A stretch of 64,000 nucleotides of DNA from Clostridia bacterium (GTDB lineage: Bacteria; Bacillota; Clostridia; Christensenellales; Borkfalkiaceae): NCBI GenBank assembly GCA_017445995.1, contig JAFSRT010000023.1, positions 1 to 64,000 of the forward strand. The letters run 5' to 3'. The notes beneath the pieces are model-generated. The model was given only the letters and a program-made list of their open reading frames with translations, ran no database searches and was not told the origin of the DNA. Made by a program: the position numbers and the translations under genes. Below, one piece after another: positions 20,158-27,401 of the stretch (position 1 is its first letter; each line of letters begins with the position of its first letter).

Positions 20158-20200
20158 AAAATATTCGGCGTTTTGGAAACCCCAAAACGCCGAATATTTT
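20158..20200 (-). terminator. Terminator of hsp20
   Basis: A 19-bp perfect inverted repeat (20158-20176 with 20182-20200, core CGGCGTTTTGG) with a 5-base loop and T-tails on both strands, placed after hsp20 and before the htpG promoter. Confidence 0.9.
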
Positions 20201-20211
20201 TTCAAAACTTT

Positions 20212-20637
20212 TTAATCGTCTATCTCAATGTTATGAGACGGCAATTCTTTTTTGTCCTGTTTTGCAATCGAAACGGTAAGCGTTCCGTTGTTGTATTTTG
20301 CCTTTATATCGTCTTCTCGTATTTCGTCGCCGATGTAAAAACTTCTCTGGCAAGATACGCTTCTTTCCCGTTTAATGTAGTTTTTCTTGTTTTCTTCCTT
20401 TTCCTGTCTCTCTGCCGAAATGGTTATATAGCCGTTTTTATACGTCATAGAAATATCTTTCTTTTCAAACCCCGGCATATCGACTGCAAGTTCATAGCCG
20501 TTTTCCGTTTCTTTGATATCAGTCTTCATATTGTCTCTCGTGCCGTAAACGGTCGGCGCGAAAAAGTCGCCGAAGACGTCGTCAAAAAAGTTAAACCCGA
20601 AATCGTTGTTTCCTCTGTTCGTTAAAAAGTTTTTCAT
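20212..20637 (-). CDS. Small heat-shock protein (Hsp20/alpha-crystallin)
   Basis: A 141-residue holdase. The alpha-crystallin domain runs from about residue 38 (MKTDIKETENGYELAVDMPG) to the GTLTVSIAK block, the usual strand-9 G-x-L motif. A Phe- and Asn-rich N-terminus and a short charged tail flank it. ATG 20637 is chosen because AAGGAG precedes it; an upstream in-frame TTG at 20670 overlaps the operator region. Two CIRCE-like repeats follow its promoter, so it shares heat-shock control with htpG. Confidence 0.93.
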   Translation of the reverse strand: MKNFLTNRGNNDFGFNFFDDVFGDFFAPTVYGTRDNMKTDIKETENGYELAVDMPGFEKKDISMTYKNGYITISAERQEKEENKKNYIKRERSVSCQRSFYIGDEIREDDIKAKYNNGTLTVSIAKQDKKELPSHNIEIDD

Positions 20638-20663
20638 AATCAATATCTCCTTTATATTTATTT

Positions 20664-20690
20664 TTAGCAATCTCGTTTATTAAGTGTTAG
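20664..20690 (-). promoter_or_regulatory. Second, weaker CIRCE-like repeat before hsp20
   Basis: TTAGCAATC, 9 bases, AAGTGTTAG: 8/9 and 6/9 matches to the CIRCE arms with exact 9-base spacing. It overlaps the main operator by 4 bases. Confidence 0.5.
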
Positions 20691-20713
20691 CACTCTCTTT
20701 CCTTGATTGCTAA
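20687..20713 (-). promoter_or_regulatory. CIRCE operator of hsp20
   Basis: TTAGCACTC (20687-20695) and GATTGCTAA (20705-20713) with a 9-base spacer; one arm is perfect, the other has one change. Confidence 0.9.
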
Positions 20714-20718
20714 CTCAT

Positions 20719-20746
20719 ATTATACGCACGGTTTTTAATTTGTCAA
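20719..20746 (-). promoter_or_regulatory. Sigma-A promoter of hsp20
   Basis: Consensus -35 TTGACA (20741-20746) and -10 TATAAT (20719-20724), 16-bp spacer, the same geometry as the htpG promoter. Confidence 0.85.
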
Positions 20747-20793
20747 TAGTTTTTTAAAAAAAATTTAAACTTTTTTCAAAAATTTTTTAAAAA

Positions 20794-20822
20794 GAAAAAA
20801 CCCGAAAGTTGCTTTCAGGTTT
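20794..20822 (-). terminator. Terminator of the dtd-ATP-grasp unit
   Basis: An 11-bp stem with one G-U pair (20798-20808 with 20812-20822), followed on the minus strand by TTTTTTCTTTTT. Confidence 0.85.
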
Positions 20823-20851
20823 ATTTATTCACTTATATTGCGATTTTTATG

Positions 20852-21736
20852 CTATTTAATACTGTTTATAATATGTTTTGCGTAAAGGGAAGCGATATTT
20901 ATGCCCGTCACCTTTTCAGTTTCTTCAAAAAAGGCGTTAGAGTTTACTTCGCATATAACAGGCTTATTAAATTCGTCTATTAAAATATCGATACCGCAGT
21001 AGTCAAGTCCTAAAAGATTTGCAACCCTTTCAGACAGCGCCTTAAAATCTTTATTTAACTCGATTTTTTCACCGACTCCGCCAAGCGCGACGTTGGAACG
21101 GAAATCGTTTTTATTTTGCCGTTTAATAGCAGAAACTACCTTTCCGCCGATAACTATTACACGAATATCTACGCCTTTATATCGCCCTAAATATTCCTGC
21201 AATAAAAAGGGCTTGTTTTTAAGTTCTTCCAAAACGCTTTCTAACTCGCACCTATTATTTACCAGATGAACGGTAAGCCCTTTTGACCCGTAGCACTCTT
21301 TTATTATCATAGGATAAGAAAAGTTTTTTTCGATTCCTGAATAGTCTTCTTCCGTATATTTATCGTCCTTCATATAGGAAAGGGGCGCGAACATTGTTTT
21401 AGGAACGGGAACGCCGTGTTTACATAGCGTTATGTAGGTTTGCGCCTTATCGGAACAAACGTCGATAGATTTATAAGAGTTAAAAAGGCGTATTCCCCTA
21501 TTTTCTATCATTTGCGCAAGGTATTTATCTTTATCGAGATATAAAACAAAATCGTAGTTGAAATCGCACGCTGTTTTATTGTCGGTGATTAACGCGTGCA
21601 GATACCCGTCGGACACAACGTCCGTATCAACGCCGAGAGATAAAAATGCCTTTTGCATTTTTTCCGCCTGTAAAACGCTTTCCTTCGGTCTTAAAAATCG
21701 GTTTATTATTATTCCGCCTTTAAGTTTTCTTTCCAT
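20852..21736 (-). CDS. RimK-type ATP-grasp ligase
   Basis: 294 residues. The ATP-grasp fold is visible: a pre-ATP-grasp region to about 95, MIIKECYGSKGLTVHLV with the ATP-binding Lys and Gly loop, LLQEYLG, DIRVIVIGGKVVSAIKR, and the metal site GIDILIDE...VICEVNSNAFF. RimK relatives join an amino acid (often Glu) to a protein or cofactor carboxylate; the acceptor here is unknown. It starts 1 base after the dtd stop, so the two form an operon. Confidence 0.85.
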   Translation of the reverse strand: MERKLKGGIIINRFLRPKESVLQAEKMQKAFLSLGVDTDVVSDGYLHALITDNKTACDFNYDFVLYLDKDKYLAQMIENRGIRLFNSYKSIDVCSDKAQTYITLCKHGVPVPKTMFAPLSYMKDDKYTEEDYSGIEKNFSYPMIIKECYGSKGLTVHLVNNRCELESVLEELKNKPFLLQEYLGRYKGVDIRVIVIGGKVVSAIKRQNKNDFRSNVALGGVGEKIELNKDFKALSERVANLLGLDYCGIDILIDEFNKPVICEVNSNAFFEETEKVTGINIASLYAKHIINSIK

Positions 21737-21737
21737 A

Positions 21738-22175
21738 TTACTTTTCCATTATAACGGTAAACGGCCCGTCGTTTATTTGACTTATTTTCATATCTTCCCC
21801 GAATACGCCGTATTTAACGGTTATTCCGCTTTTTTCTAAACCTTTTCCGACGTAAAGATACAATTCGTTTGCAAGGTTCGGCGCTTCCGCACTCAAAAAG
21901 TCGGGGCGGTTACCGTGCGAAGTGTTGGCAAAAAGTGTAAACTGCGAAACCAAAAGTATTTCCCCGCCGACGTCTATAACAGACTTATTTATTTTTCCGT
22001 TTTCGTCTTCAAAAATGCGTAGTGGCGGTATTTTTTTAATAAAATAGTCCGCCGTTTCCTTCGTATCGCCTTTTCCGACCCCGAGAAAGATAACGTAGCC
22101 TTTGCCTATTTCGGAAATCAACTTGCCGTCTACTTTTAAGTCGGCGTTAATTACTCTTTGAATAACCGCTTTCAT
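21738..22175 (-). CDS. dtd: D-aminoacyl-tRNA deacylase
   Basis: A 145-residue homodimeric editing enzyme that removes D-amino acids (and Gly) from tRNA. Signatures: SQFTLFANTSHGNRPDF in place of the usual SQFTLYGD block, and NDGPFTV near the C-terminus, the cross-subunit Gly-Pro site. ATG 22175 (MKAVIQRV) is chosen because AAGG precedes it and the family begins there; the upstream TTG at 22199 adds eight atypical residues. Confidence 0.93.
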   Translation of the reverse strand: MKAVIQRVINADLKVDGKLISEIGKGYVIFLGVGKGDTKETADYFIKKIPPLRIFEDENGKINKSVIDVGGEILLVSQFTLFANTSHGNRPDFLSAEAPNLANELYLYVGKGLEKSGITVKYGVFGEDMKISQINDGPFTVIMEK

Positions 22176-22233
22176 ATATATATACCTTATAATAAACAAT
22201 ATATCTTAAATAATATATCATATATTTTTACGT

Positions 22234-22262
22234 TTGACAAGCACAGACGAAACGCTTATAAT
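22234..22262 (+). promoter_or_regulatory. Consensus sigma-A promoter of the CDF-radical SAM unit
   Basis: TTGACA (22234-22239), 17 bp, TATAAT (22257-22262). Transcription should begin near 22269, which excludes the GTG at 22268 as start codon. Confidence 0.9.
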
Positions 22263-22294
22263 AAAACGTGAAAAGAAAAAGACGGGAAAAAGGC

Positions 22295-23239
22295 ATGGAA
22301 AAAAGTATAAACGCAAAAAAAATCGCGCTGACCGTTTCGGTGGTAACGATTATAGCGAACTTTACGCTGACGGTATTTAAGTTACTTGCGGGAATATTCG
22401 GAAACTCTTCCGCAATGATTTCCGACGCGATACACTCTGCGTCGGACGTAGCGAGTACCGTTATCGTGATTATAGGTATTAGTATCAGTTCACGTCCCGA
22501 CGATAAAGACCACCAGTACGGCCACGAACGGCTGGAATGCGTATCTTCAATAGTTCTTGCGGTTTTACTGTTTATTACGGGTATAGGGGTCGGCTATAAC
22601 GGAATATCGACGCTTATAAAGAATAATTACGGCGCGGAAAAAATGCCGAAACTTATTTCCCTTATCGCGTCCGTTATTTCTATCGCCGTTAAGGAAGGTA
22701 TGTTTTGGTATACCTATTCTTACGGCAAGAAAATCAATTCGCTGTCCCTTAAAGCGGACGCGTGGCACCATAGGTCGGACGCAATATCGTCTGTCGGCGC
22801 GCTTTTGGGTATCGGCGGTGCGATAATCTTTAATACCCCTGTTTTCGATATTATAGCAAGCCTTTTAATATGCTTACTTATTATTAAAGTTGCCTTTTCA
22901 ATCTTTAAGGAAGCGTGCGACAAAATGGTCGATAAATCCTGCCCGAAGGAAAAGGAAGAAGAAATTAAAAACGTTATTTTAGGCGTAGACGGGGTAATCA
23001 CCGTCGATATGCTTAAAACCCGTATGTTCGGCAATAAGATATACGTCGACGTAGAGATAGGCGCGTATAAGAACTTGACGCTTTCCGCCGCGCATAAAAT
23101 CGCCGAAGAAGCGCACGAGAAAATCGAACGTTCGGACGAGAATATAAAGCATTGTATGGTTCATGTCAACCCCGTGGACTTAAAAATATTAGAACAGCAA
23201 ACCAAGGTTTATACCGATAAATCGCATATAACGGAATAA
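22295..23239 (+). CDS. Cation diffusion facilitator family transporter
   Basis: A 314-residue CDF exporter with about six membrane segments and a C-terminal cytoplasmic metal-binding domain (from about 215). The divalent-metal site residues are visible in SDAIHSASDVAS (helix 2) and DAWHHRSDAISS (helix 5). The His-rich DDKDHQYGHERLE loop fits Zn, Co, Fe or Mn export by proton antiport. ATG 22295 is used because the promoter places the transcript start beyond the only earlier candidate. Followed after 12 bases by the radical-SAM gene. Confidence 0.9.
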   Translation: MEKSINAKKIALTVSVVTIIANFTLTVFKLLAGIFGNSSAMISDAIHSASDVASTVIVIIGISISSRPDDKDHQYGHERLECVSSIVLAVLLFITGIGVGYNGISTLIKNNYGAEKMPKLISLIASVISIAVKEGMFWYTYSYGKKINSLSLKADAWHHRSDAISSVGALLGIGGAIIFNTPVFDIIASLLICLLIIKVAFSIFKEACDKMVDKSCPKEKEEEIKNVILGVDGVITVDMLKTRMFGNKIYVDVEIGAYKNLTLSAAHKIAEEAHEKIERSDENIKHCMVHVNPVDLKILEQQTKVYTDKSHITE

Positions 23240-23251
23240 GAGAGAAAGATT

Positions 23252-23950
23252 ATGGAATTATACGGAATAGAAAAACTGTCGCTCGTTGATTACGACGGGC
23301 ATATCGCGTCCACGGTGTTTACGGGGGCTTGTAATTTTCGGTGCGGGTTTTGTCATAACAGCCCGCTTGTATTAGACGTTAAAAGCCTTAAAGTAATAAG
23401 CGAAGAAGAAGTTATTGATTACTTAAAAAAGAGAAAAGGCATTTTAGACGGGCTTTGTATAACGGGCGGAGAACCGACGTTAAATCGCGACTTGCCGTCC
23501 TTTTGCGAAAAGGTTAAAAATATAGGCTATAACGTTAAAATCGACACCAACGGAACAAACCCCGAAATGGTTAAATACCTTGCCGAAAATAAACTTGCCG
23601 ACTATTTTGCGATGGACATTAAAAACGATAAGAGTAATTACGGCGAAATAATCGGTATCAAAAATTACGACACTAAAACCGTTGAAAAAACCGTAGAGTT
23701 CTTTTTAACTAACGATTACGAATACGAGTTCCGCACCACCCTTATCGCCGAATATCATAAAAAGGAAAATATCGAAGAGATAGGCAAATGGATAAAGGGC
23801 GCGAAAAGATACTCTATGCAAAAGTTCAAGGAAGTGGAAACGTGCATTTCGTTAGGTTTACACGCCGTTTCTGACGAACAGGCAAAAGGGTTTTTGGAAA
23901 TAATTAAAAATTACGTAAAGGAAAGTAAACTTCGCGGTTACGATATATAA
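23252..23950 (+). CDS. Radical-SAM activating enzyme, NrdG-like
   Basis: 232 residues with the 4Fe-4S motif CNFRCGFCHN (CxxxCxxC, about residue 27) and the SAM-binding block LCITGGEPTLN. The length and the TVFTGACNFRCGFC start match anaerobic ribonucleotide reductase activating proteins (NrdG, also annotated as pyruvate formate-lyase activating-like). It should place a glycyl radical on a partner using SAM. No nrdD or other glycyl-radical enzyme is in the window, so the partner is elsewhere. GAGAGAAAG precedes the ATG. Confidence 0.85.
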   Translation: MELYGIEKLSLVDYDGHIASTVFTGACNFRCGFCHNSPLVLDVKSLKVISEEEVIDYLKKRKGILDGLCITGGEPTLNRDLPSFCEKVKNIGYNVKIDTNGTNPEMVKYLAENKLADYFAMDIKNDKSNYGEIIGIKNYDTKTVEKTVEFFLTNDYEYEFRTTLIAEYHKKENIEEIGKWIKGAKRYSMQKFKEVETCISLGLHAVSDEQAKGFLEIIKNYVKESKLRGYDI

Positions 23951-23969
23951 CGATTAAAAGTATAAAATA

Positions 23970-24000
23970 AAAAGACAGGCAATAAAGTCTGTCTTTTTTT
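23970..24000 (+). terminator. Terminator after the radical-SAM gene
   Basis: Stem AAAAGACAG/CTGTCTTTT (23970-23978 with 23989-23997) followed by a T-run. Confidence 0.85.
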
Positions 24001-24007
24001 ACTATTA

Positions 24008-24330
24008 TTATTTTTCAATAATTAAAGTCATTATCGACGAATCGGGAAGCGTTTGGTTAAAGGTTTGTCCGTCGATAAACACCGCCGTTTCCTTTACCCA
24101 ACCCGTGTTTAATATTACTACGACGATTTCGCCGTTCGGGTTTTCGTACGCTACGGTATAGAGTTCGTTATTTTCGTCGTTTACGCATAAAACACGCTTC
24201 CGTAATCTTTTCGCTATCAAAAGTAAAATCGCAGAAATAGTTAAACGGCGTTATGTTTGCTATCCTGTTCATCCTTTGCATGCGGACAATGTAATTCCTA
24301 TGTTCTCTTTCCATATTATCTTTAACATAA
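24008..24330 (-). pseudogene. Decayed C-terminal fragment resembling a GH30 glycosidase
   Basis: The minus-strand text ELYTVAYENPNGEIVVVI...TLPDSSIMTLIIEK looks like the final beta-sandwich of glycoside hydrolase family 30 proteins. Upstream the reading continues in another frame (FDSEKITEACF), with a one-base slip near 24187-24193 at an A-run. No catalytic domain remains and no start can be assigned. It lies next to the tRNA-Leu repeat cluster, so it may be debris of an integrated segment. Family attribution is by eye only; 24330 is an approximate upstream limit. Confidence 0.45.
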
Positions 24331-24370
24331 TTTAAGAATTTTAGTTGAATACTACTTCTGAAAAGAAAAA

Positions 24371-24411
24371 AGAGAACGGTTTTGCCCGTATAGGGGTTCA
24401 ACTCGTTCTCT
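24371..24411 (-). terminator. Terminator-like hairpin after hairpin unit A
   Basis: Stem GAGAACG/CGTTCTC (24372-24378 with 24404-24410), long loop with an inner CCC/GGG pair, and a T-rich minus-strand tail (TTTTTCTTTT). Confidence 0.6.
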
Positions 24412-24413
24412 AC

Positions 24414-24526
24414 TGGTGCGGATGAAGGGACTTGCTTCTCTCGAGCCTCCCGATAAACTGTCCACAGGACAGTTTAGTCCTTCGGACAAATTGCCTGCGG
24501 CAATTTTCTCCTAATTCAAGTCCCTT
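24414..24526 (-). repeat. tRNA-Leu-derived multi-hairpin unit A
   Basis: On the minus strand the 113-base unit begins with an inverted copy of the tRNA-Leu T-arm (AAGGGACTTGAATTAGGAG) and ends with the exact tRNA-Leu 3' end including CCA (AAGTCCCTTCATCCGCACCA). The two ends form a closing stem. Between them lie three perfect hairpins: 24455-24475, about 24477-24486 (TTCG loop) and 24488-24506. Unit B has the same architecture with different stem sequences. I know of no named family for it. Confidence 0.75.
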
Positions 24527-24532
24527 TTCTTA

Positions 24533-24573
24533 CAAAACAAAAACTTTTCGTCCAAATGAACGAAAAGTTTTCG
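24533..24573 (-). terminator. Terminator after hairpin unit B
   Basis: A 12-bp perfect stem (24540-24551 with 24560-24571, AAAACTTTTCGT) two bases beyond the CCA of unit B, with a T-rich minus-strand tail. Confidence 0.75.
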
Positions 24574-24690
24574 TGGTGCGGATGAAGGGACTTTCGCCTG
24601 TGCGACCTTCCCGCAAAATAGTCCACTGGACTATTTTCTTGCCAAATGGCAAGCACGCCGTAAACGGCTGGCTCCTAATTCAAGTCCCTT
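24574..24690 (-). repeat. tRNA-Leu-derived multi-hairpin unit B
   Basis: A 117-base unit with the same inverted T-arm start, the same TTAGGAG, and the same 3' end with CCA as unit A. Its inner hairpins are 24615-24637 (AAAATAGTCC stem), 24638-24653 (CTTGCC stem) and 24657-24668 (GCCG stem). The stem sequences differ from unit A while pairing is kept. It sits directly downstream of the real tRNA-Leu and its terminator. Confidence 0.75.
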
Positions 24691-24703
24691 CTACGAATAA
24701 CAC

Positions 24704-24730
24704 AAAAAAACGACAGGAAAACTCCTGTCG
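24704..24730 (-). terminator. Terminator of tRNA-Leu
   Basis: Stem CGACAGGA/TCCTGTCG (24711-24730) eight bases after the tRNA CCA, followed on the minus strand by seven T. Confidence 0.9.
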
Positions 24731-24738
24731 CTTTATTG

Positions 24739-24821
<83 letters not shown>

Positions 24822-24832
24822 TTTTTTTTATT

Positions 24833-24860
24833 ATTTTATCACAGTTTTATTTTTTTTCAA
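24833..24860 (-). promoter_or_regulatory. Promoter of tRNA-Leu
   Basis: The -35 TTGAAA (24855-24860) and -10 TAAAAT (24833-24838), 16-bp spacer, 11 bases before the mature 5' end. Confidence 0.65.
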
Positions 24861-24892
24861 AATATTTTTATATTATATTATGCGCTTTTATT

Positions 24893-24925
24893 AAAAATTG
24901 CCCCGTTTTTGCGGGGCAATTTTTT
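24893..24925. terminator. Terminator after the sodium/solute symporter gene
   Basis: A 13-bp stem (24893-24905 with 24912-24924, AAAAATTGCCCCG) with T-runs on both strands. Confidence 0.9.
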
Positions 24926-24935
24926 CTTTTTATTT

Positions 24936-26480
24936 TTAGTCCTGTACTTTTTCTACCGAATCGAAAAGTTCTTCTACTTCCTTACTCGGTTTCTCGGTTA
25001 AAAGCGAAACACAGATTGCACTTACTAATCCTAATATAAAGCCCGGAACGATTTCGTATAATTCGGTGTTTATTGCAACCGAAGTAAATCCGTAATACTC
25101 GAAGTTAAAGAAAATCATCCATAAAATCGAAACGGCAAAACCTACGATAATGCCCGTGCAAGCGCCTTTATAATTTAATCTCTTCCAGAAAAGCGCAAGA
25201 ATAATTGCAGGGCCGAACGCCGAACCGAATATCGACCACGCGGCGGAAACCAAACCCATAATATCGGTTAAGTTAAAGAAATGTACGCAAAGTGCAATAC
25301 CTAACGCGATAACCGAAATGGAAACGACCCCTACTCTTCCGACCCACATCATTTGTTTGTCGGTTGCGTTTTTATTTATCGTCGTTTTATAGATATCGCT
25401 TGCAAAAGCCGACGACGACGCTAAAAGTTGCGAATCTGCCGTACTCATTGACGCCGCAACGATAGCGGAAATAAGTATTCCGCCGATAAGACCCAACGCA
25501 CCGAAAGAGAAAATCTTTCTTACGACGGTAACGAAAACCATTTCTTTATCGGCAGCATTTAAGCCGTTGCCTAAATATTCGTGTGCGATAAGCGCAACGA
25601 CGGTTGCCATAGTTAAAATAATAAACGTCCACGTAGAACCTATTATCTGCGACTTTCTCATTTCCTTGTCGTTTTTGATTGCCATATATCTAACTAAAAT
25701 GTGTGGCATACCGAAGTATCCGAGACCCCAGCCGAGACCCGTTAAGATATTTGCTATCGCCGACCAGTTAAAAGACCCGCTTGACAAAAGGCTGTAATAA
25801 TTAGCGCCCGTTTCTACCGTGCCGACAGCCCCTTTTACGTTAAGAACGATATGCGTAATGATAGGCACTATCATAAGTGCGCCCAGCATAAGCATACCTT
25901 GGAAAAAGTCCGTCCAACTAACGGCTTTAAATCCGCCAAGCATTGTATAGAGAACGATAATGACCGTTGCGATTATCATAGCGACGGACTTATCTACCGA
26001 CGGGATGATAAGGTTAAACAGTCTTCCGCACGCATAGATACTCGACGCGGAATAAAGAAGATACCCTACTACGAATACGACCGCGCACGCTATACGAAGC
26101 GTACTGCTTTTTGATAAGAACCTGTTGGATAAGAACTCGGGTACGGTTATCGAATCGTTTGCTTTTATAGCGAAACGACGAAGTTTCGGCGCAACGAAAA
26201 TCCACGCTAAAACCGTGCCGATTGCAAGACCTACGGAAATCCAGATTTGCGATAACCCCGCGATAAAAATCGCACCCGGTAAGCCCATAAGCACCCAAGC
26301 ACTCATATCGGAAGCGCCCGCAGACAACGCGGACACCCAGCCGTTCATATTCTTTCCGCCGAGAAAATAATCTTTTTCGTTTTTATCTTTACTTTTAATA
26401 AAGAAATATACGCCGATTCCGATTACGAATACGAAATATAAAGCGAAAGCGATTATCTCAAAAACATTGATACCATCCAT
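24936..26480 (-). CDS. putP: Sodium/solute symporter, PutP (proline) type
   Basis: A 514-residue SSS-family transporter with about 13 membrane helices. PutP-type sequences are visible: SAGASDMSAWVLMGLPGA (Na+ site helix), GGFKAVSWTDFFQG and STADSQLLASSSAFASDIYK. It imports proline (possibly another amino acid) with Na+. AAAGG precedes the ATG and a strong promoter lies about 35 bp upstream. Monocistronic. Confidence 0.9.
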   Translation of the reverse strand: MDGINVFEIIAFALYFVFVIGIGVYFFIKSKDKNEKDYFLGGKNMNGWVSALSAGASDMSAWVLMGLPGAIFIAGLSQIWISVGLAIGTVLAWIFVAPKLRRFAIKANDSITVPEFLSNRFLSKSSTLRIACAVVFVVGYLLYSASSIYACGRLFNLIIPSVDKSVAMIIATVIIVLYTMLGGFKAVSWTDFFQGMLMLGALMIVPIITHIVLNVKGAVGTVETGANYYSLLSSGSFNWSAIANILTGLGWGLGYFGMPHILVRYMAIKNDKEMRKSQIIGSTWTFIILTMATVVALIAHEYLGNGLNAADKEMVFVTVVRKIFSFGALGLIGGILISAIVAASMSTADSQLLASSSAFASDIYKTTINKNATDKQMMWVGRVGVVSISVIALGIALCVHFFNLTDIMGLVSAAWSIFGSAFGPAIILALFWKRLNYKGACTGIIVGFAVSILWMIFFNFEYYGFTSVAINTELYEIVPGFILGLVSAICVSLLTEKPSKEVEELFDSVEKVQD

Positions 26481-26512
26481 AATTTTACCTTTTGTGATAT
26501 TATTTTTTATTT

Positions 26513-26541
26513 ATTTTATAATAATTATAAATAAATGTCAA
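26513..26541 (-). promoter_or_regulatory. Sigma-A promoter of putP
   Basis: The -35 TTGACA (26536-26541) and -10 TAAAAT (26513-26518), 17-bp spacer. Confidence 0.75.
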
Positions 26542-26576
26542 TTTATTAATTTGGTTATCGGTATTTTTCCGCATTT

Positions 26577-27314
26577 TTATTGCGTTTTATATTTTGACAT
26601 CAGTTTAAGAAGCGTTTCCAACACTCCGTTTATTTTTTCGTTATAGAAAGACGCGTCGGATTTTTCTTCTTCTTTTAAAACGATTGCCAACTCTTCCACT
26701 TTTTTTCTGTCCGTCGGGGAAAGCGCATAACTACGCAATAAGTCTATCACGTTTTTAACGTGTGAAAAATTGACCGCACCCCTTTCGCGTTTTTCTTCCG
26801 CTTTCTTTATCGGCTTAACGGTTTTTACTTCGGTATCCCCGATACGTTCAGCGACACTCTGCACGCGTTTAATAAACGGGTTATCGAAAAAATAATCTTC
26901 GCGTTCGTCGTTATTCATTGCGCCGTCTTCACTTTCTTTTTTTACGTTATCTTCCCGCGCGATTTTTTCGTCTAACTCTTTAATTAAACTTTTTTCCGCC
27001 TTTGATACGACGATTTTTTTATCGCTGATTAAAAGAAGGAAACACCTTAAAAAAATTATTTCGCCAAGCGATATAATAAAATACGGCACGCCGACAGAAA
27101 GAAGAAAAAACGGACTTTGCATAAAAAACGCGCCTTCCATTGCGATAATGACGCCGAAAGACGAAACGACGAAAAATCTTTTTTTATTGCCGACTGCAAG
27201 TTTATAGATTAAGTTCACGATAAAAAGAAGAAAAACGAGTGCGAACGACGTGCAGATTAAAATCAGATTAAGACGACTTTTGATAACGCTTTTAATTAAA
27301 TACTCTAATTCCAT
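26577..27314 (-). CDS. Membrane protein of unknown function
   Basis: 245 residues from ATG 27314. Three to four hydrophobic helices lie in the first 110 residues, followed by a charged cytoplasmic tail with coiled-coil-like stretches (KAEKSLIKELDEKIARED, ending in GVLETLLKLMSKYKT). No known motif. An in-frame GTG at 27344 would add ten residues but lies within the likely promoter just after the addA terminator. Function not recognised. Confidence 0.7.
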   Translation of the reverse strand: MELEYLIKSVIKSRLNLILICTSFALVFLLFIVNLIYKLAVGNKKRFFVVSSFGVIIAMEGAFFMQSPFFLLSVGVPYFIISLGEIIFLRCFLLLISDKKIVVSKAEKSLIKELDEKIAREDNVKKESEDGAMNNDEREDYFFDNPFIKRVQSVAERIGDTEVKTVKPIKKAEEKRERGAVNFSHVKNVIDLLRSYALSPTDRKKVEELAIVLKEEEKSDASFYNEKINGVLETLLKLMSKYKTQ

Positions 27315-27351
27315 AGTAAACCGGTTTTTTATTTTACTATACACTAAATAA

Positions 27352-27384
27352 GCGCAAAAAAATCCGACTTTTATGTCGGATTTT
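27352..27384 (-). terminator. Terminator of addBA
   Basis: Stem AAAATCCGAC/GTCGGATTTT (27359-27368 with 27375-27384), followed on the minus strand by a seven-T run. Confidence 0.9.
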
Positions 27385-27401
27385 CCCGTTTGTTTTGGAT
27401 T

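Noticed and set aside
22268-22294. GTG start for the CDF gene
   Set aside because: The consensus promoter just upstream puts the transcript start at about this base, leaving no room for a ribosome site.
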